From: [Erwinia] mediterraneensis
GTDB taxonomy: Bacteria > Pseudomonadota > Gammaproteobacteria > Enterobacterales > Enterobacteriaceae
DNA: 64,000 nucleotides
Direction: 5' to 3'
Assembly: GCF_900604315.1 (NCBI RefSeq)
Contig: NZ_LR026978.1
Location: 3,606,013-3,670,012 of the forward strand
Shown here: piece after piece, positions 9,858 through 19,113 of the stretch
Numbering within the stretch: the stretch's first letter is position 1
Layout of the letters: every line of letters begins with the position of its first letter
Translations under genes and position numbers: made by a program
The notes under the pieces: generated by a model
What the model saw: the letters and a program-made list of their open reading frames with translations, nothing else
Databases searched by the model: none
Told to the model about the DNA's origin: nothing

Positions 9858-10577
9858 TTAACGCTTGCTGCCTAAATCTTCTGGCATCGATTTTTGCATG
9901 CTGTGCCAGATCTCGCCGCTACGACGTCCGTAGTCACGCACCGCCTCGACAATCTGTTCTTTGCCGGGGTTATTATCACACAACCAGAGCAGCTGCTGAT
10001 AGAACTTCTGCGCCAGTTCACGCGCGTCCGGATTGGAATAGTAGTGACGTCCTACTCGCGTATAGAGCCCTTTCAGCCCGTTGAGAATCAGCCCGTAAAT
10101 GGGATTGCCGGAAGCAAAGGCCAGCCCACGGAAAACGCGATAGTCGATCTCGGTATAGGTTTCCGCCTGTTCATCGGCGGCAACGGTATTTTCCAGCACC
10201 GGACGCGCTTTATCAGGATAATGGCGTAAGGCGCGCGTAATAAAAATTGACGCGATATTGGTACGCACCGAGAGTAGATTATCAATCAGCTGCGGTACGC
10301 TGTCGTGGTCGAGACGGGCAAGGGTTTCCAGAATATTCAGACCGGAGGTTTCCCAGAAATCGTTCACGCGCGTCGGCTTGCCATGCTGAATGGTCAGCCA
10401 GCCATCACGGGCGAGGCGCTGCAGCACCTCACGCAGCGTGGTTCGCGTAACGCCAATTAATTCAGAAAGCTCACGTTCAGCGGGTAAAATCGATCCGGGG
10501 GGAAAACGGCTGTTCCAGATGCTTTCTATAATATATTCTTCAGCAAATCCCGCAGGGCTCTGCGCCTTGATCACCAT
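9858..10577 (-). CDS. fadR: Fatty acid metabolism regulator FadR
   Basis: GntR-family regulator that represses beta-oxidation genes and activates unsaturated fatty acid synthesis; long-chain acyl-CoA releases it from DNA. The winged helix is at about residues 10-75 ([36 protein letters not shown]) and an all-helical acyl-CoA-binding domain follows to 239. Length equals E. coli FadR. A FadR-like operator lies before fadD in this window (20859-20875), so regulator and one target are both here. It is divergent from nhaB as in E. coli. Confidence 0.95.
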   Translation of the reverse strand: MVIKAQSPAGFAEEYIIESIWNSRFPPGSILPAERELSELIGVTRTTLREVLQRLARDGWLTIQHGKPTRVNDFWETSGLNILETLARLDHDSVPQLIDNLLSVRTNIASIFITRALRHYPDKARPVLENTVAADEQAETYTEIDYRVFRGLAFASGNPIYGLILNGLKGLYTRVGRHYYSNPDARELAQKFYQQLLWLCDNNPGKEQIVEAVRDYGRRSGEIWHSMQKSMPEDLGSKR

Positions 10578-10791
10578 AACGTTTTATTCTCGTCGCTTTC
10601 TTAATCGTAATTTGCACTCATCATACCAGACGGTCAGAAATGGATATAGCCTGCCGGAGATTTAAAGCGCGCCATGCCGCAAAAAACAACGCAGGCGCAA
10701 TTCCGCGCGCAGAATGATTGCCTGGGTGCGCGCTGACGTTTACCCTTTGCAGCACATTTTAAAAACTCAGTTTATGAGGATAGCTACACAG

Positions 10792-12336
10792 ATGGAAATT
10801 TCATACGGCGCGGCGTTTAGCCGTAATTTTCTCGGCAAGTCGCCGAACTGGTATAAAGGGACACTACTCTTCTTTTTAGTGCTTAATCCCCTGCTGTTTT
10901 TTTTCGTCAGCCCTTTTCTCGCCGGCTGGCTGCTGGTGGTTGAATTTATCTTTACCCTGGCGATGGCACTGAAATGTTATCCGTTGCTGCCGGGCGGTCT
11001 GCTGGCGCTGGAAGCGATTGCTATCGGCATGGCCAGCGCAGAACAGGTCAAAGAGGAGCTGGCCGCGAACCTGGAAGTATTGCTGCTGTTGATCTTTATG
11101 GTGGCGGGCATCTTTTTTATGAAGCAGCTGCTGCTGTTTGTCTTCACCCGCCTGCTGCTTTCCATTCGATCTAAAGTGGTGCTGAGTCTCGCTTTTTGTC
11201 TCGCCGCCGCCTTCCTCTCCGCCTTCCTGGATGCCCTGACGGTGATCGCCGTGGTGATCAGCGTCGCAACCGGCTTTTATGGTATTTACCATCGCGTAGC
11301 CTCCAGCCAGAAATCCGATGAGGCAACCGCCAGCGATGAGAATATTCAGGAAGAACATCGCGCCACGCTGGAAAAATTCCGTGCGTTTTTGCGTAGCCTG
11401 ATGATGCAGGCCGGTATCGGTACCGCGCTGGGCGGCGTAATGACCATGGTAGGCGAACCGCAAAACCTGATTATCGCCAAGGCAGCAGAATGGGACTTTA
11501 TCTCCTTTTTCCTGCGTATGGCGCCGGTGACGCTGCCGGTGTTGCTCTGCGGCGTGCTGACCTGTGTGCTGGTGGAGCGTTTTAAACTGTTTGGCTACGG
11601 GGAAGTGTTGCCGGAGAAAGTACGTACCATCCTGCTGGACTTTGACCGTCAATCCACCGGGCAGCGTACGCGTCAGGAGTGGATCGCCCTGTGGATTCAG
11701 GGTGCGATTGGCATCTGGCTGATTGTGGCGCTGGGTCTGCATCTGGCTGAAGTGGGCCTGATTGGCCTGTCGGTGATTATTCTCACAACCTCGCTGTGCG
11801 GCATTACTGATGAGCATACCATCGGTAAAGCCTTTACCGAAGCGCTGCCTTTTACTGCCCTGCTGGCGGTGTTCTTTGCCGTGGTAGCGGTGATTGTGGA
11901 TCAGAGTCTCTTCAGCCCGCTGATTCACTTTGTACTGCAGGCGGAACCTGGCGCTCAGCTGACCTGGTTTTATGTCTTCAACGGCCTGCTCTCCTCCATC
12001 TCCGATAACGTCTTTGTCGGTTCGGTGTATATCAATGAAGCAAAAAACGCCTTTACCAGCGGCGTGATTGATGCGAAACAGTTTGAATTGCTGGCGGTGG
12101 CGATTAACACTGGCACTAACCTGCCTTCTGTCGCAACCCCTAACGGCCAGGCAGCATTTCTGTTCCTGCTGACCTCAGCGCTGGCGCCGCTGATCCGGCT
12201 CTCTTATGGCCGTATGGTGTGGATGGCGCTGCCCTTTACGCTGGTACTGACGCTGGTGGGACTGTTCTGTATTGAATATACCCTGATACCCGCTACAGAG
12301 TATTTTATGCAACAGGGCTGGATCGCCCAGCCCTGA
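10792..12336 (+). CDS. nhaB: Na+/H+ antiporter NhaB
   Basis: Electrogenic sodium/proton antiporter of the inner membrane with about a dozen helices. From ATG 10792 it starts [15 protein letters not shown], aligned with E. coli NhaB, and is 514 residues (513 in E. coli). Highly conserved stretches such as [30 protein letters not shown] and [20 protein letters not shown] are present. The frame runs back to 10714, but GAGGA at 10776-10780 fits the downstream start, with a long spacing of 11. Confidence 0.94.
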   Translation: MEISYGAAFSRNFLGKSPNWYKGTLLFFLVLNPLLFFFVSPFLAGWLLVVEFIFTLAMALKCYPLLPGGLLALEAIAIGMASAEQVKEELAANLEVLLLLIFMVAGIFFMKQLLLFVFTRLLLSIRSKVVLSLAFCLAAAFLSAFLDALTVIAVVISVATGFYGIYHRVASSQKSDEATASDENIQEEHRATLEKFRAFLRSLMMQAGIGTALGGVMTMVGEPQNLIIAKAAEWDFISFFLRMAPVTLPVLLCGVLTCVLVERFKLFGYGEVLPEKVRTILLDFDRQSTGQRTRQEWIALWIQGAIGIWLIVALGLHLAEVGLIGLSVIILTTSLCGITDEHTIGKAFTEALPFTALLAVFFAVVAVIVDQSLFSPLIHFVLQAEPGAQLTWFYVFNGLLSSISDNVFVGSVYINEAKNAFTSGVIDAKQFELLAVAINTGTNLPSVATPNGQAAFLFLLTSALAPLIRLSYGRMVWMALPFTLVLTLVGLFCIEYTLIPATEYFMQQGWIAQP

Positions 12337-12395
12337 ACCCTGTAGTACATTAAGCAGGATCAGGTTTAAGTCATTTTTTTAGATGATTTTTTTCA

Positions 12396-12424
12396 GAAGC
12401 CGGGCTGGCACGGCTTCGCTTTTG
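12396..12424 (+). terminator. Probable terminator of nhaB
   Basis: GAAGCCG (12396-12402) and CGGCTTC (12411-12417) form a stem followed by GCTTTTGG, 60 bases after the nhaB stop. The T run is short. Confidence 0.6.
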
Positions 12425-12464
12425 GTTTACACTGCGAAACATTAACGACAACAGGGAAAAGGCT

Positions 12465-12995
12465 ATGTTGCGATTTTTGAACCAGTGTTCGCGCGGACGC
12501 GGAGCCTGGCTGCTGATGGCGGTCACGGCGCTGATACTCGAACTGGTGGCGCTCTGGTTTCAGCATGTCATGATGCTGAAACCCTGCGTAATGTGTATTT
12601 ATGAGCGCTGTGCGCTGTTTGGTGTGATGGGCGCAGGTATCCTGGGTGCAATTGCGCCGAAATCCCCCCTGCGCTATCTGGCACTAGCCGCCTGGCTGGT
12701 CAGCGCCTGGCAGGGTGTACGGCTCGCTTATGAACACACCAATCTGCAGCTGCATCCCAATCCCTTTGTCACCTGTGATTTTGCCGCCCGCTTTCCTGGC
12801 TGGTTACCGCTGGATAAGTGGCTGCCGTCGGTGTTTGTTGCCAGTGGCGACTGTGCCGAGCGTAGCTGGAGCTTTCTGACCCTGACCATGCCGCAGTGGA
12901 TGATGATCATCTTTGCTGCCTATCTGATGGTGGCCCTGCTGGTGCTGATCGCGCAGCCGTTTAAGCCCAAACGGCGTGATCTCTTTTCCCGCTAA
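12465..12995 (+). CDS. dsbB: Disulfide bond oxidoreductase DsbB
   Basis: Four-helix inner-membrane protein that reoxidises periplasmic DsbA and passes electrons to quinone. The first redox pair C41-V-M-C44 sits at the periplasmic end of helix 2, and the second pair lies in the loop with VTCDF and SGDCAERSW. An arginine after the first pair (YERC) fits the quinone site. Length 176 equals E. coli. It follows nhaB as in E. coli, with its own gap of about 130 bases. Confidence 0.96.
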   Translation: MLRFLNQCSRGRGAWLLMAVTALILELVALWFQHVMMLKPCVMCIYERCALFGVMGAGILGAIAPKSPLRYLALAAWLVSAWQGVRLAYEHTNLQLHPNPFVTCDFAARFPGWLPLDKWLPSVFVASGDCAERSWSFLTLTMPQWMMIIFAAYLMVALLVLIAQPFKPKRRDLFSR

Positions 12996-13053
12996 ACCCT
13001 CTGACACAGGGCCTGCCGCTGAGCTGCCGGCCCTTCTTTCCTGCCCTGATTCT

Positions 13054-13500
13054 TCAGCCGTTACGGTCCGGGGGATCAATGATGTGATCTTCCCAGTCGC
13101 GCACTTCACTTTCGCGCACGGCGATATAGCGTACCGAAATACGCTGCGCATGCATCGCGTTCTTCGAGCCCGTGAGCAACGGATGCCAGGCCGGCAGGCT
13201 TTTCCCTTCCGCCAGCAGACGATAGGCACAAGTGCGCGGTAGCCAGTTAAAGGTGGTGAGATTTTCACGCGTCAGCTTGATGCAGTTTTCTTCATATTCA
13301 AAGCGGCGTGCGTAGTTACGGCACTGGCAGGTTTTAATGTTGAGCTGATTGCAGGCGACGTTGGTGAAATAGATTTCATCGGTATCGGCATCCTGCAGCT
13401 TATTCAGACAGCACTGCCCGCAGCCATCACACAAGGATTCCCATTCCTCATCGTTCATTTGCTCAAGGCGTTTATGTTGCCAGAAAGGGGTCTCGGTCAT
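13054..13500 (-). CDS. ycgN: UPF0260 zinc/iron-cluster protein YcgN
   Basis: Soluble protein of the UPF0260 (YkgJ-type CxxCxxCC) family, function unknown. The N-terminal third holds CDGCGQCCL, then [17 protein letters not shown], and later RTCAYRLL; the spaced cysteines suggest a bound metal or iron-sulfur cluster, which is inference from the family. ATG 13500 gives 148 residues with GGAA upstream; the frame opens 24 bases earlier. It lies just downstream of ycgM on the same strand. Confidence 0.9.
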   Translation of the reverse strand: MTETPFWQHKRLEQMNDEEWESLCDGCGQCCLNKLQDADTDEIYFTNVACNQLNIKTCQCRNYARRFEYEENCIKLTRENLTTFNWLPRTCAYRLLAEGKSLPAWHPLLTGSKNAMHAQRISVRYIAVRESEVRDWEDHIIDPPDRNG

Positions 13501-13563
13501 GTTGCTGTTCCGCATTGAAAACAAAGCGCACCTTATAAAGCCTCAGGTGCGCTGATGCAAGCT

Positions 13564-14223
13564 TTAGAGTACGCGCGTGCTGATACCGTGTCCCGCCAGC
13601 GAGAGTTCCAGCGCATCGCCGGAACGCAACGGACCGACGCCTTCCGGTGTACCAGTCAACACCACGTCACCGGCGCGCAGGGTAAAATAGCGGCTCATCC
13701 AGGCAATAAGCGGCAGAATTTTATAAATCATATCTGCCGTGTTGCCTTGCTGGCGGACCTCACCATTGATCATTAACTTCAGCTCCACATTTTGTGGATC
13801 GGCGCTGAACTCCCCCACGGGAATAAACCCTGACAGCGGACAGGCGTTGTCAAAACCTTTGGCTTTTTCCCAGGGCTGTCCCGCTTTCTTCAGCCCGGCC
13901 TGCAGGTCACGCAGCGTCAGGTCGAGCGCAATACCGTAGCCGGCAATGGCGCGCGTCACATGCTCTTCACTTGCCTGCTTCAGCGTGGCGCCAATCAGCA
14001 CCGCCAGTTCAATTTCGTGGTGCACTTCCCCAAAGGCGTCTGGAATCGACAACGGCTGTCGCAGGTCACAAAGCGCCGTTTCCGGCTTGATAAAAAGCAC
14101 GGGCTCGGTCGGCGTCTGGCTACCCATTTCCTTAATATGCCTGGCATAGTTACTTCCCACACAAACGACCTTGTTGACCGGATAGTCCAACAGAGCGCCT
14201 TGCCAGTTACGATGCTGATACAT
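13564..14223 (-). CDS. ycgM: Fumarylacetoacetate hydrolase family protein YcgM
   Basis: 219-residue single-domain FAH-fold enzyme, the size of FAHD1-type acylpyruvase or oxaloacetate tautomerase/decarboxylase proteins. The metal site is visible as EVHHEIELAVLIG (about residues 65-77), with the third acidic ligand in GYGIALDLTLRD, and GDVVLTGTPEGVGPL near the C-terminus. E. coli YcgM has the same length. The physiological substrate is not settled. It is followed by ycgN, probably co-transcribed. Confidence 0.9.
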   Translation of the reverse strand: MYQHRNWQGALLDYPVNKVVCVGSNYARHIKEMGSQTPTEPVLFIKPETALCDLRQPLSIPDAFGEVHHEIELAVLIGATLKQASEEHVTRAIAGYGIALDLTLRDLQAGLKKAGQPWEKAKGFDNACPLSGFIPVGEFSADPQNVELKLMINGEVRQQGNTADMIYKILPLIAWMSRYFTLRAGDVVLTGTPEGVGPLRSGDALELSLAGHGISTRVL

Positions 14224-14270
14224 GCTGTTCCCCTGCTTTCCATTGAGTGTAACGCCAGCGACTGGCGCGT

Positions 14271-15314
14271 TTATTGTGCGATGGCATCAGCAAGCATGCC
14301 GACGCTGATAGCGAAATAATAAGATCGATTCCAGCGCAGAAGTGTGCGGAAATTGTCAGAAACCATAAACGCCCGCCCGGTGCCCGCGTCCGGCAGTACG
14401 ATCCAGGCGGTTTGCGCGGCAGCCAGCCGGTTCGCAGGCGCACTTACCCCGCGCTGTTGCCATTGCGCCACTGTTTTCCCCTGCGCTCTCTTCGTGCCCG
14501 CCAGCGCGCTGTCAAAGCGCTCGGGCAAGCTGGCTTCGCTGCCCCAGTGCCGCCCGCGCTGCCACCCTTGCCGTGCCAGGTAGTTGGCGCTGGAAGCAAA
14601 CACATCGTCAGGCGTGTTCCAGATATCGATTCGCCCGTCGCCGTCGCCATCCGCACCGTAGGTCAGATAGGAGCCGGGCATAAACTGGTTTTGCCCCATC
14701 GCGCCAGCCCAGGAGCCTTTCATACTGCTGGCGTCAATGGCTCCGCGCTGGATCATCCGCAGCGCAGAAAAGAGCTCTTTTTTGAAAAAGGCTTCGCGGC
14801 GCCCTTCAAAGGCCAGGGTCGCCAGCGCCGAGACGATATCCTCTTTGCCCTGAATTTCACCATACTGACTCTCTACGCCCCAAAGCGCCACAATAACGGC
14901 GGGTTCAACGCCATAGCGCTGGCCGATGTTCTTTAGCGGCAGCTGGTATTGCGCCAGCAGGGTTTTGCCGCGCGCAATTTTTTCCGTACTCAGCACGCGC
15001 GCCAGATAATCATCCAGCGTCACTTGCTGTTCTGGCTGATTACGGTCGGCCTGGATAACGTGATCGACAAAATGGATTTGTGCGAAGGCTTCACGGATAA
15101 CGGCGTCGGAGATGCCCTGCGCCCGCGCCTCTGCCCGTAATGTTTCGACGTAGGCAGGAAACTGCGCCGGATCGCGCCCCTGTTCAGAAAGACGTTGCGT
15201 GGTCGGGGCCGGTTTTTCCGCTGCGGGGATCGGGGCTTGCGTCTGATGACTCCTGGCAGCGCAACCCGTTAACAGTAGCGATAAAAAGAGAAGACGCAAT
15301 GCAGAATGCTTCAT
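14271..15314 (-). CDS. MltB-type lytic murein transglycosylase lipoprotein
   Basis: Outer-membrane lipoprotein predicted to cleave peptidoglycan glycan strands with formation of 1,6-anhydro-muramic ends. The signal peptide ends in the lipobox LLTGC (Cys about residue 18). The SLT family 3 catalytic domain shows VALWGVESQYGEIQG, whose glutamate is the catalytic acid, plus GSWAGAMGQNQFMPGSYLTYG and the DGDGDGRIDIWN calcium-loop motif of MltB. From ATG 15314 it is 347 residues, with AAGGTG 6 bases upstream. E. coli has no such gene between ycgL and ycgM, so this is an extra MltB paralogue. A C-terminal peptidoglycan-binding-like segment is likely. Confidence 0.85.
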   Translation of the reverse strand: MKHSALRLLFLSLLLTGCAARSHQTQAPIPAAEKPAPTTQRLSEQGRDPAQFPAYVETLRAEARAQGISDAVIREAFAQIHFVDHVIQADRNQPEQQVTLDDYLARVLSTEKIARGKTLLAQYQLPLKNIGQRYGVEPAVIVALWGVESQYGEIQGKEDIVSALATLAFEGRREAFFKKELFSALRMIQRGAIDASSMKGSWAGAMGQNQFMPGSYLTYGADGDGDGRIDIWNTPDDVFASSANYLARQGWQRGRHWGSEASLPERFDSALAGTKRAQGKTVAQWQQRGVSAPANRLAAAQTAWIVLPDAGTGRAFMVSDNFRTLLRWNRSYYFAISVGMLADAIAQ

Positions 15315-15405
15315 GCCGATCACCTTTTATATTCAGTTAACGTTTTCGCTACCTATTTCATTACCAGTCAGAAGCCAGCAGATAATATTTACAGATGAAT
15401 CCGAA

Positions 15406-15681
15406 TTAACTTTTTTTAACTGATTCCAGATGAATCTTTAGCAGACTTTCTGGCGGAGGCGGCAGCTGTAAATAAAAGCCTTTTTCACTTAAATTCTGCT
15501 TCACTTTATTGATATCCGCGCCAGCCAGCTTGTCACGCTTATCCAGCGATAACACCATAGCTAACTGAGGTTTACCGAAACCTTTCATCAGTTCTTCAGG
15601 GACGCGCGAGAAATCGTCTTTTTTTTCAACATAAAGATAAGTCTGGTCACGGAGTGGACTTCTGTAGATCACACAAAACAT
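15406..15681 (-). CDS. ycgL: YcgL domain protein
   Basis: 91-residue soluble protein of the YcgL family, divergent from minC as in E. coli. It begins [28 protein letters not shown], a family signature. The function is poorly defined; in Pseudomonas a YcgL protein has been linked to RNase D maturation, and rnd does lie nearby here. Start is ATG 15681. Confidence 0.88.
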   Translation of the reverse strand: MFCVIYRSPLRDQTYLYVEKKDDFSRVPEELMKGFGKPQLAMVLSLDKRDKLAGADINKVKQNLSEKGFYLQLPPPPESLLKIHLESVKKS

Positions 15682-15836
15682 ATTTTTTACTCGAATTAAC
15701 TGGGGTGGTGACTTGCCTGAATATAGCAGTAACTATAACATGCTTGCAGTACTTCGAATATTCACCGTTTTGGTATAAATGGCGATTTTATCAGCGCTTA
15801 TCAGACGGTAAAGACAACAGGACTGAGTCAGGACAG

Positions 15837-16541
15837 ATGTCGCAAACGCCAATCGAATTCAAAGGCAGCAGTTTTACCCTGTCTGTAGTTCATCTGCATC
15901 ATTCGCAGCCCGAGGTGATTCGTCAGGCGCTCCTGGACAAAATCGAGCAGGCTCCCGACTTTCTGAAAAACGCCCCGGTAGTGTTAAACGTGGCCGGGCT
16001 GAGCGGCAACGTGAACTGGAAGCAGCTGCAGCAGGCCGTGGCGTCAACCGGGCTGCGTATTGTTGGCGTCAGCGGCTGTAAAGATGAAAGCCTGAAGCGC
16101 ATGATCGTGAAAGCGGGCTTGCCGGTCCTTTCTGAAGGTAAAGAAGCAAAAAAACGCAGCGAAGAGGCTGCGCCGCCGGACGCACCGGCAGCCGCAGCGC
16201 CAGAGCCGGCCACCAAAACCCGTATCGTCACCACGCCGGTACGCTCAGGGCAGCAAATTTATGCCCGCAATGCTGATTTAATCGTCACCAGCAGCGTCAG
16301 TGCCGGTGCCGAGCTGGTGGCGGATGGCAATATACATATTTACGGCATGATGCGTGGTCGCGCGCTGGCTGGCGCCGGCGGCGATCGCGACTGCCAGATA
16401 TTCTGCACGAACCTCGCCGCAGAACTGGTCTCGATCGCAGGCGAATACTGGATCATGGATCAGATACCGGCGGAGTTTTTCGGTAAGGCGGCGCGCCTGT
16501 ACCTTAAAGACGGCGCCCTTACCATTCAGACATTAATTTAG
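15837..16541 (+). CDS. minC: Septum site inhibitor MinC
   Basis: Inhibitor of FtsZ polymerisation, carried to the membrane by MinD. The N-terminal FtsZ-binding domain (about 1-105) starts [17 protein letters not shown], a Pro/Ala-rich linker spans about 105-128, and the C-terminal beta-helix domain contains TPVRSGQ, the RSGQ motif that contacts MinD and FtsZ. From ATG 15837 it is 234 residues; the frame runs back to 15654, but homologues begin at this methionine. AGGA lies close upstream (3-base spacing, unusually tight). First gene of minCDE. Confidence 0.95.
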   Translation: MSQTPIEFKGSSFTLSVVHLHHSQPEVIRQALLDKIEQAPDFLKNAPVVLNVAGLSGNVNWKQLQQAVASTGLRIVGVSGCKDESLKRMIVKAGLPVLSEGKEAKKRSEEAAPPDAPAAAAPEPATKTRIVTTPVRSGQQIYARNADLIVTSSVSAGAELVADGNIHIYGMMRGRALAGAGGDRDCQIFCTNLAAELVSIAGEYWIMDQIPAEFFGKAARLYLKDGALTIQTLI

Positions 16542-16574
16542 GCCCCTTTTCTTTCGTTAAGGAAATCAACATTT

Positions 16575-17387
16575 ATGGCACGCATCATTGTAGTTACATC
16601 AGGTAAGGGGGGCGTTGGCAAAACCACGTCAAGCGCGGCCATCGCCACCGGTTTAGCGCAAAAAGGCAAAAAAACGGTTGTCATCGATTTTGACATCGGC
16701 CTGCGTAACCTTGATCTGATCATGGGCTGCGAACGCCGTGTGGTTTATGACTTTGTCAATGTGATTCAGGGTGACGCCACGCTGAATCAGGCGCTTATCA
16801 AAGATAAACGCACCGAGCAGCTCTACATCCTGCCCGCATCACAAACACGTGATAAAGACGCACTGACACGCGAAGGCGTGGAGAAAGTGCTGAACGATCT
16901 CAACGCGATGGATTTTGAATTCGTGGTCTGCGACTCTCCGGCCGGAATTGAAACCGGGGCGCTGATGGCGCTCTACTTTGCGGATGAAGCTATTATCACC
17001 ACCAACCCGGAAGTCTCCTCGGTTCGCGACTCCGACCGTATTCTGGGGATTATCGCTTCAAAATCCCGCCGCGCTGAAACTGGCGCCGAGCCGGTAAAAG
17101 AGCATCTGTTGCTCACCCGTTACAACCCTGGCCGCGTTAATCGTGGCGACATGCTGAGTATGGAAGACGTACTGGAAATTTTACGTATTCCACTGGTTGG
17201 CGTGATTCCGGAAGATCAATCGGTACTGCGCGCCTCTAACCAGGGTGAACCGGTGATCCTGGACACAACATCCGATGCGGGTAAAGCCTATGCTGACACT
17301 GTAGACCGCTTGCTCGGCGAAGAACGCCCCTTCCGCTTTATTGAAGAAGAGAAGAAGGGTTTCCTGAAACGCCTGTTCGGGGGATAA
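16575..17387 (+). CDS. minD: Division site ATPase MinD
   Basis: Membrane-binding ATPase of the ParA/MinD family that oscillates from pole to pole, recruiting MinC and driven off by MinE. The deviant Walker A motif GKGGVGKT is at residues 10-17 with both lysines (K11, K16) present. The C-terminal amphipathic membrane-targeting helix is visible as KKGFLKRLFGG. Length 270 is exact for the family. It follows minC by 33 bases. Confidence 0.97.
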   Translation: MARIIVVTSGKGGVGKTTSSAAIATGLAQKGKKTVVIDFDIGLRNLDLIMGCERRVVYDFVNVIQGDATLNQALIKDKRTEQLYILPASQTRDKDALTREGVEKVLNDLNAMDFEFVVCDSPAGIETGALMALYFADEAIITTNPEVSSVRDSDRILGIIASKSRRAETGAEPVKEHLLLTRYNPGRVNRGDMLSMEDVLEILRIPLVGVIPEDQSVLRASNQGEPVILDTTSDAGKAYADTVDRLLGEERPFRFIEEEKKGFLKRLFGG

Positions 17388-17390
17388 ACC

Positions 17391-17660
17391 ATGGCATTAC
17401 TCGATTTCTTTTTATCCCGGAAGAAGAACACTGCCAACATTGCCAAGGAAAGGCTACAGATCATCGTGGCAGAACGCAGGAGGGGCGATAATGAGCCCCA
17501 CTATCTTCCGCAGCTCAAGCGCGACATTTTGGAAGTGATCTGTAAATACGTCAAAATTGACCCTGATATGGTCACCGTTCAGCTCGATCAGAAAGGTGAT
17601 GATATTTCGATTCTGGAGCTGAACGTAACGCTACCGGAAACAGAAGAAGTGACGAAATGA
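17391..17660 (+). CDS. minE: Division topological specificity factor MinE
   Basis: Stimulates the MinD ATPase and forms the ring that confines MinC/MinD to the poles. It has the membrane-targeting start [12 protein letters not shown], the contact helix [16 protein letters not shown] (about 16-31) and the C-terminal topological domain. 89 residues against 88 in E. coli. It starts 3 bases after minD, so it is translationally linked to it. Confidence 0.97.
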   Translation: MALLDFFLSRKKNTANIAKERLQIIVAERRRGDNEPHYLPQLKRDILEVICKYVKIDPDMVTVQLDQKGDDISILELNVTLPETEEVTK

Positions 17661-17676
17661 CGCTCTGCATATCCTG

Positions 17677-17705
17677 AAATTCCCCTGCGCTGTAGCAGGG
17701 GAAAT
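17677..17705. terminator. Inverted repeat between minE and rnd
   Basis: AAATTCCCCTGC (17677-17688) and GCAGGGGAAATT (17694-17705) form an almost perfect 12-bp stem with a 5-base loop between the convergent minE and rnd stops. It is symmetrical, with weak T tails, and probably acts as a bidirectional terminator. Confidence 0.6.
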
Positions 17706-17719
17706 TGCCCGTCGGGCTT

Positions 17720-18841
17720 TTATTCGCTGGTCAGTAACTGATCGATGCCCGCTTTCAACAGCTCGCCACGCCATCCTGTCAGCAATTCCGGCATACGCAT
17801 CTGCGGTTTTAATTGCCAGTACCAGTTTAAAACCTGATTGATTTGCCGACGTGACGCCAGCAGTTCCTGGCTGTAGCCCGTTTGCTCACTCACCTGCTGC
17901 ACCAGCGCTTTAATCGCCTTAAACTTTTGCTTATAGTGCGGCTGATCCACCAGATTACTGAGCGGCGCTGGCAGCGTGCCTTCTTCCTGCGCCTGCGCCT
18001 CGGCCACCAGCGCCAGCAGCGTCTTGCCGTGGAAGCGGATTTCATGCCCTGAGAGGCCCAGATGATCCAGTTCCCCCAGAGAACCCGGCAGAAAACGCGC
18101 CACCTTCCAGAGATTCTCTTCGCGCACCACGAAATTGACTGCCATATCCTTTTCTCGCGCCAGTCTTAAGCGCCAGGCCGCCAGACGCTGCAGCGCCGCC
18201 AGCTGACGCGGTTGCAGCTGCCAGGCATTGGTAATGTCACGCCAGGCCTCTTCCGGCTGCTGAATATCGAGGCGACGCTGACAGAGGGTTTCACACTCAC
18301 TCAGCGCGGCCGCCAGATGACCGGCCTCCTGCGCCTGCGCCATCAGCTTGTGGGCGATGGGCAGCAGCCAGGCCACATCCGCAGCGGCATATTCGCACTG
18401 ACGGGTGGTTAACGGACGCGCCAGCCAGTCGGTGCGCGCTTCGCTCTTGTCAAGTTGCACCTGATGAAAATGCGCCACCATAGAGGCAAATCCCCAGGAG
18501 AGCGGCTGACCGGCGAAAGCCGCCAGAATCTGCGTGTCCACCATCGGCTGTGGCAGTACGCTGAAGCGGTGCAGGAAGACTTCCAGATCTTCCCCGCCCG
18601 CATGGAGAAACTTGGTGACACGGGTATCGGTGAGTAAATCGACAAAAGGTGACCAGTCGCTGATGGGCAGCGGATCGATGAGCGTCAGCTGTTCGCCGTC
18701 ATACAGCTGGATCAGGCCAAGCTGCGGATAGTAGGTACGGGTGCGAACAAACTCTGTATCCAGCGCAACGCTCTGATACTGGCGCGCCGCCAGGCAGACT
18801 TCGGCCAGTCTGGCGTCATTATCGATCAAGGAATAATTCAC
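17720..18841 (-). CDS. rnd: Ribonuclease D
   Basis: 3'-5' exoribonuclease of the DEDD superfamily, acting on tRNA precursor 3' ends. The exonuclease domain (about 1-170) has ALDTEFVRT (first D and E), TKFLHAGGEDLEVF (next D) and QCEYAAADVAWLLPI (last D with tyrosine, DEDDy). One or two HRDC domains follow to residue 373. Size agrees with E. coli. The element copy at 18893-19070 ends 52 bases before its start codon, so the rnd promoter must lie in or very close to that repeat. Confidence 0.95.
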   Translation of the reverse strand: MNYSLIDNDARLAEVCLAARQYQSVALDTEFVRTRTYYPQLGLIQLYDGEQLTLIDPLPISDWSPFVDLLTDTRVTKFLHAGGEDLEVFLHRFSVLPQPMVDTQILAAFAGQPLSWGFASMVAHFHQVQLDKSEARTDWLARPLTTRQCEYAAADVAWLLPIAHKLMAQAQEAGHLAAALSECETLCQRRLDIQQPEEAWRDITNAWQLQPRQLAALQRLAAWRLRLAREKDMAVNFVVREENLWKVARFLPGSLGELDHLGLSGHEIRFHGKTLLALVAEAQAQEEGTLPAPLSNLVDQPHYKQKFKAIKALVQQVSEQTGYSQELLASRRQINQVLNWYWQLKPQMRMPELLTGWRGELLKAGIDQLLTSE

Positions 18842-18892
18842 GTTCAGATATTTTCACTGCGGCAAACTACGCGCAGCGCTCCATGTTGAAAA

Positions 18893-19070
18893 CAGTAAAA
18901 ATCCGCCTTCATAGAAGGCGGCTTTGATTGTACCCCATAGGGGTGTACCAAAAACCTTAAAAAGAAGTCTCTGCCTGTTCCGTAAGATTCAAATCCAGAG
19001 ACGATAAGGCAGAGCCAAAAACTTATTGATGACCACGCCCGCAGGACGTGGTTTTAAGCTGGCAATAAAA
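18893..19070. repeat. Dispersed structured element, copy A
   Basis: 178 bp, near identical to 20939-21115 and 43475-43650, all in the same orientation. Read on the plus strand it holds, in order, CCGCCTTC-ATA-GAAGGCGG, a CCCC-ATA-GGGG hairpin, a core able to form two alternative helices, and CCACG...CGTGG. On the minus strand the first of these becomes a terminator (GAAGGCGG then ATTTTT). It lies between the fadD terminator and the rnd start. Copy A differs from B at a handful of sites, such as GAAGTCTC against GCAGTCTC and CCAAAAACTTATT against CCAAAACGTATT. Confidence 0.92.
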
Positions 19071-19090
19071 ACGCCGGTCAGTACCGGCGT
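19066..19090 (-). terminator. Terminator of fadD
   Basis: On the minus strand ACGCCGG, a 6-base loop and CCGGCGT are followed by TTTTATTG. The T run belongs to the end of repeat copy A, so element and terminator are joined base to base. Confidence 0.85.
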
Positions 19091-19113
19091 TCAACCTGTG
19101 TTGCCAGACGCGA

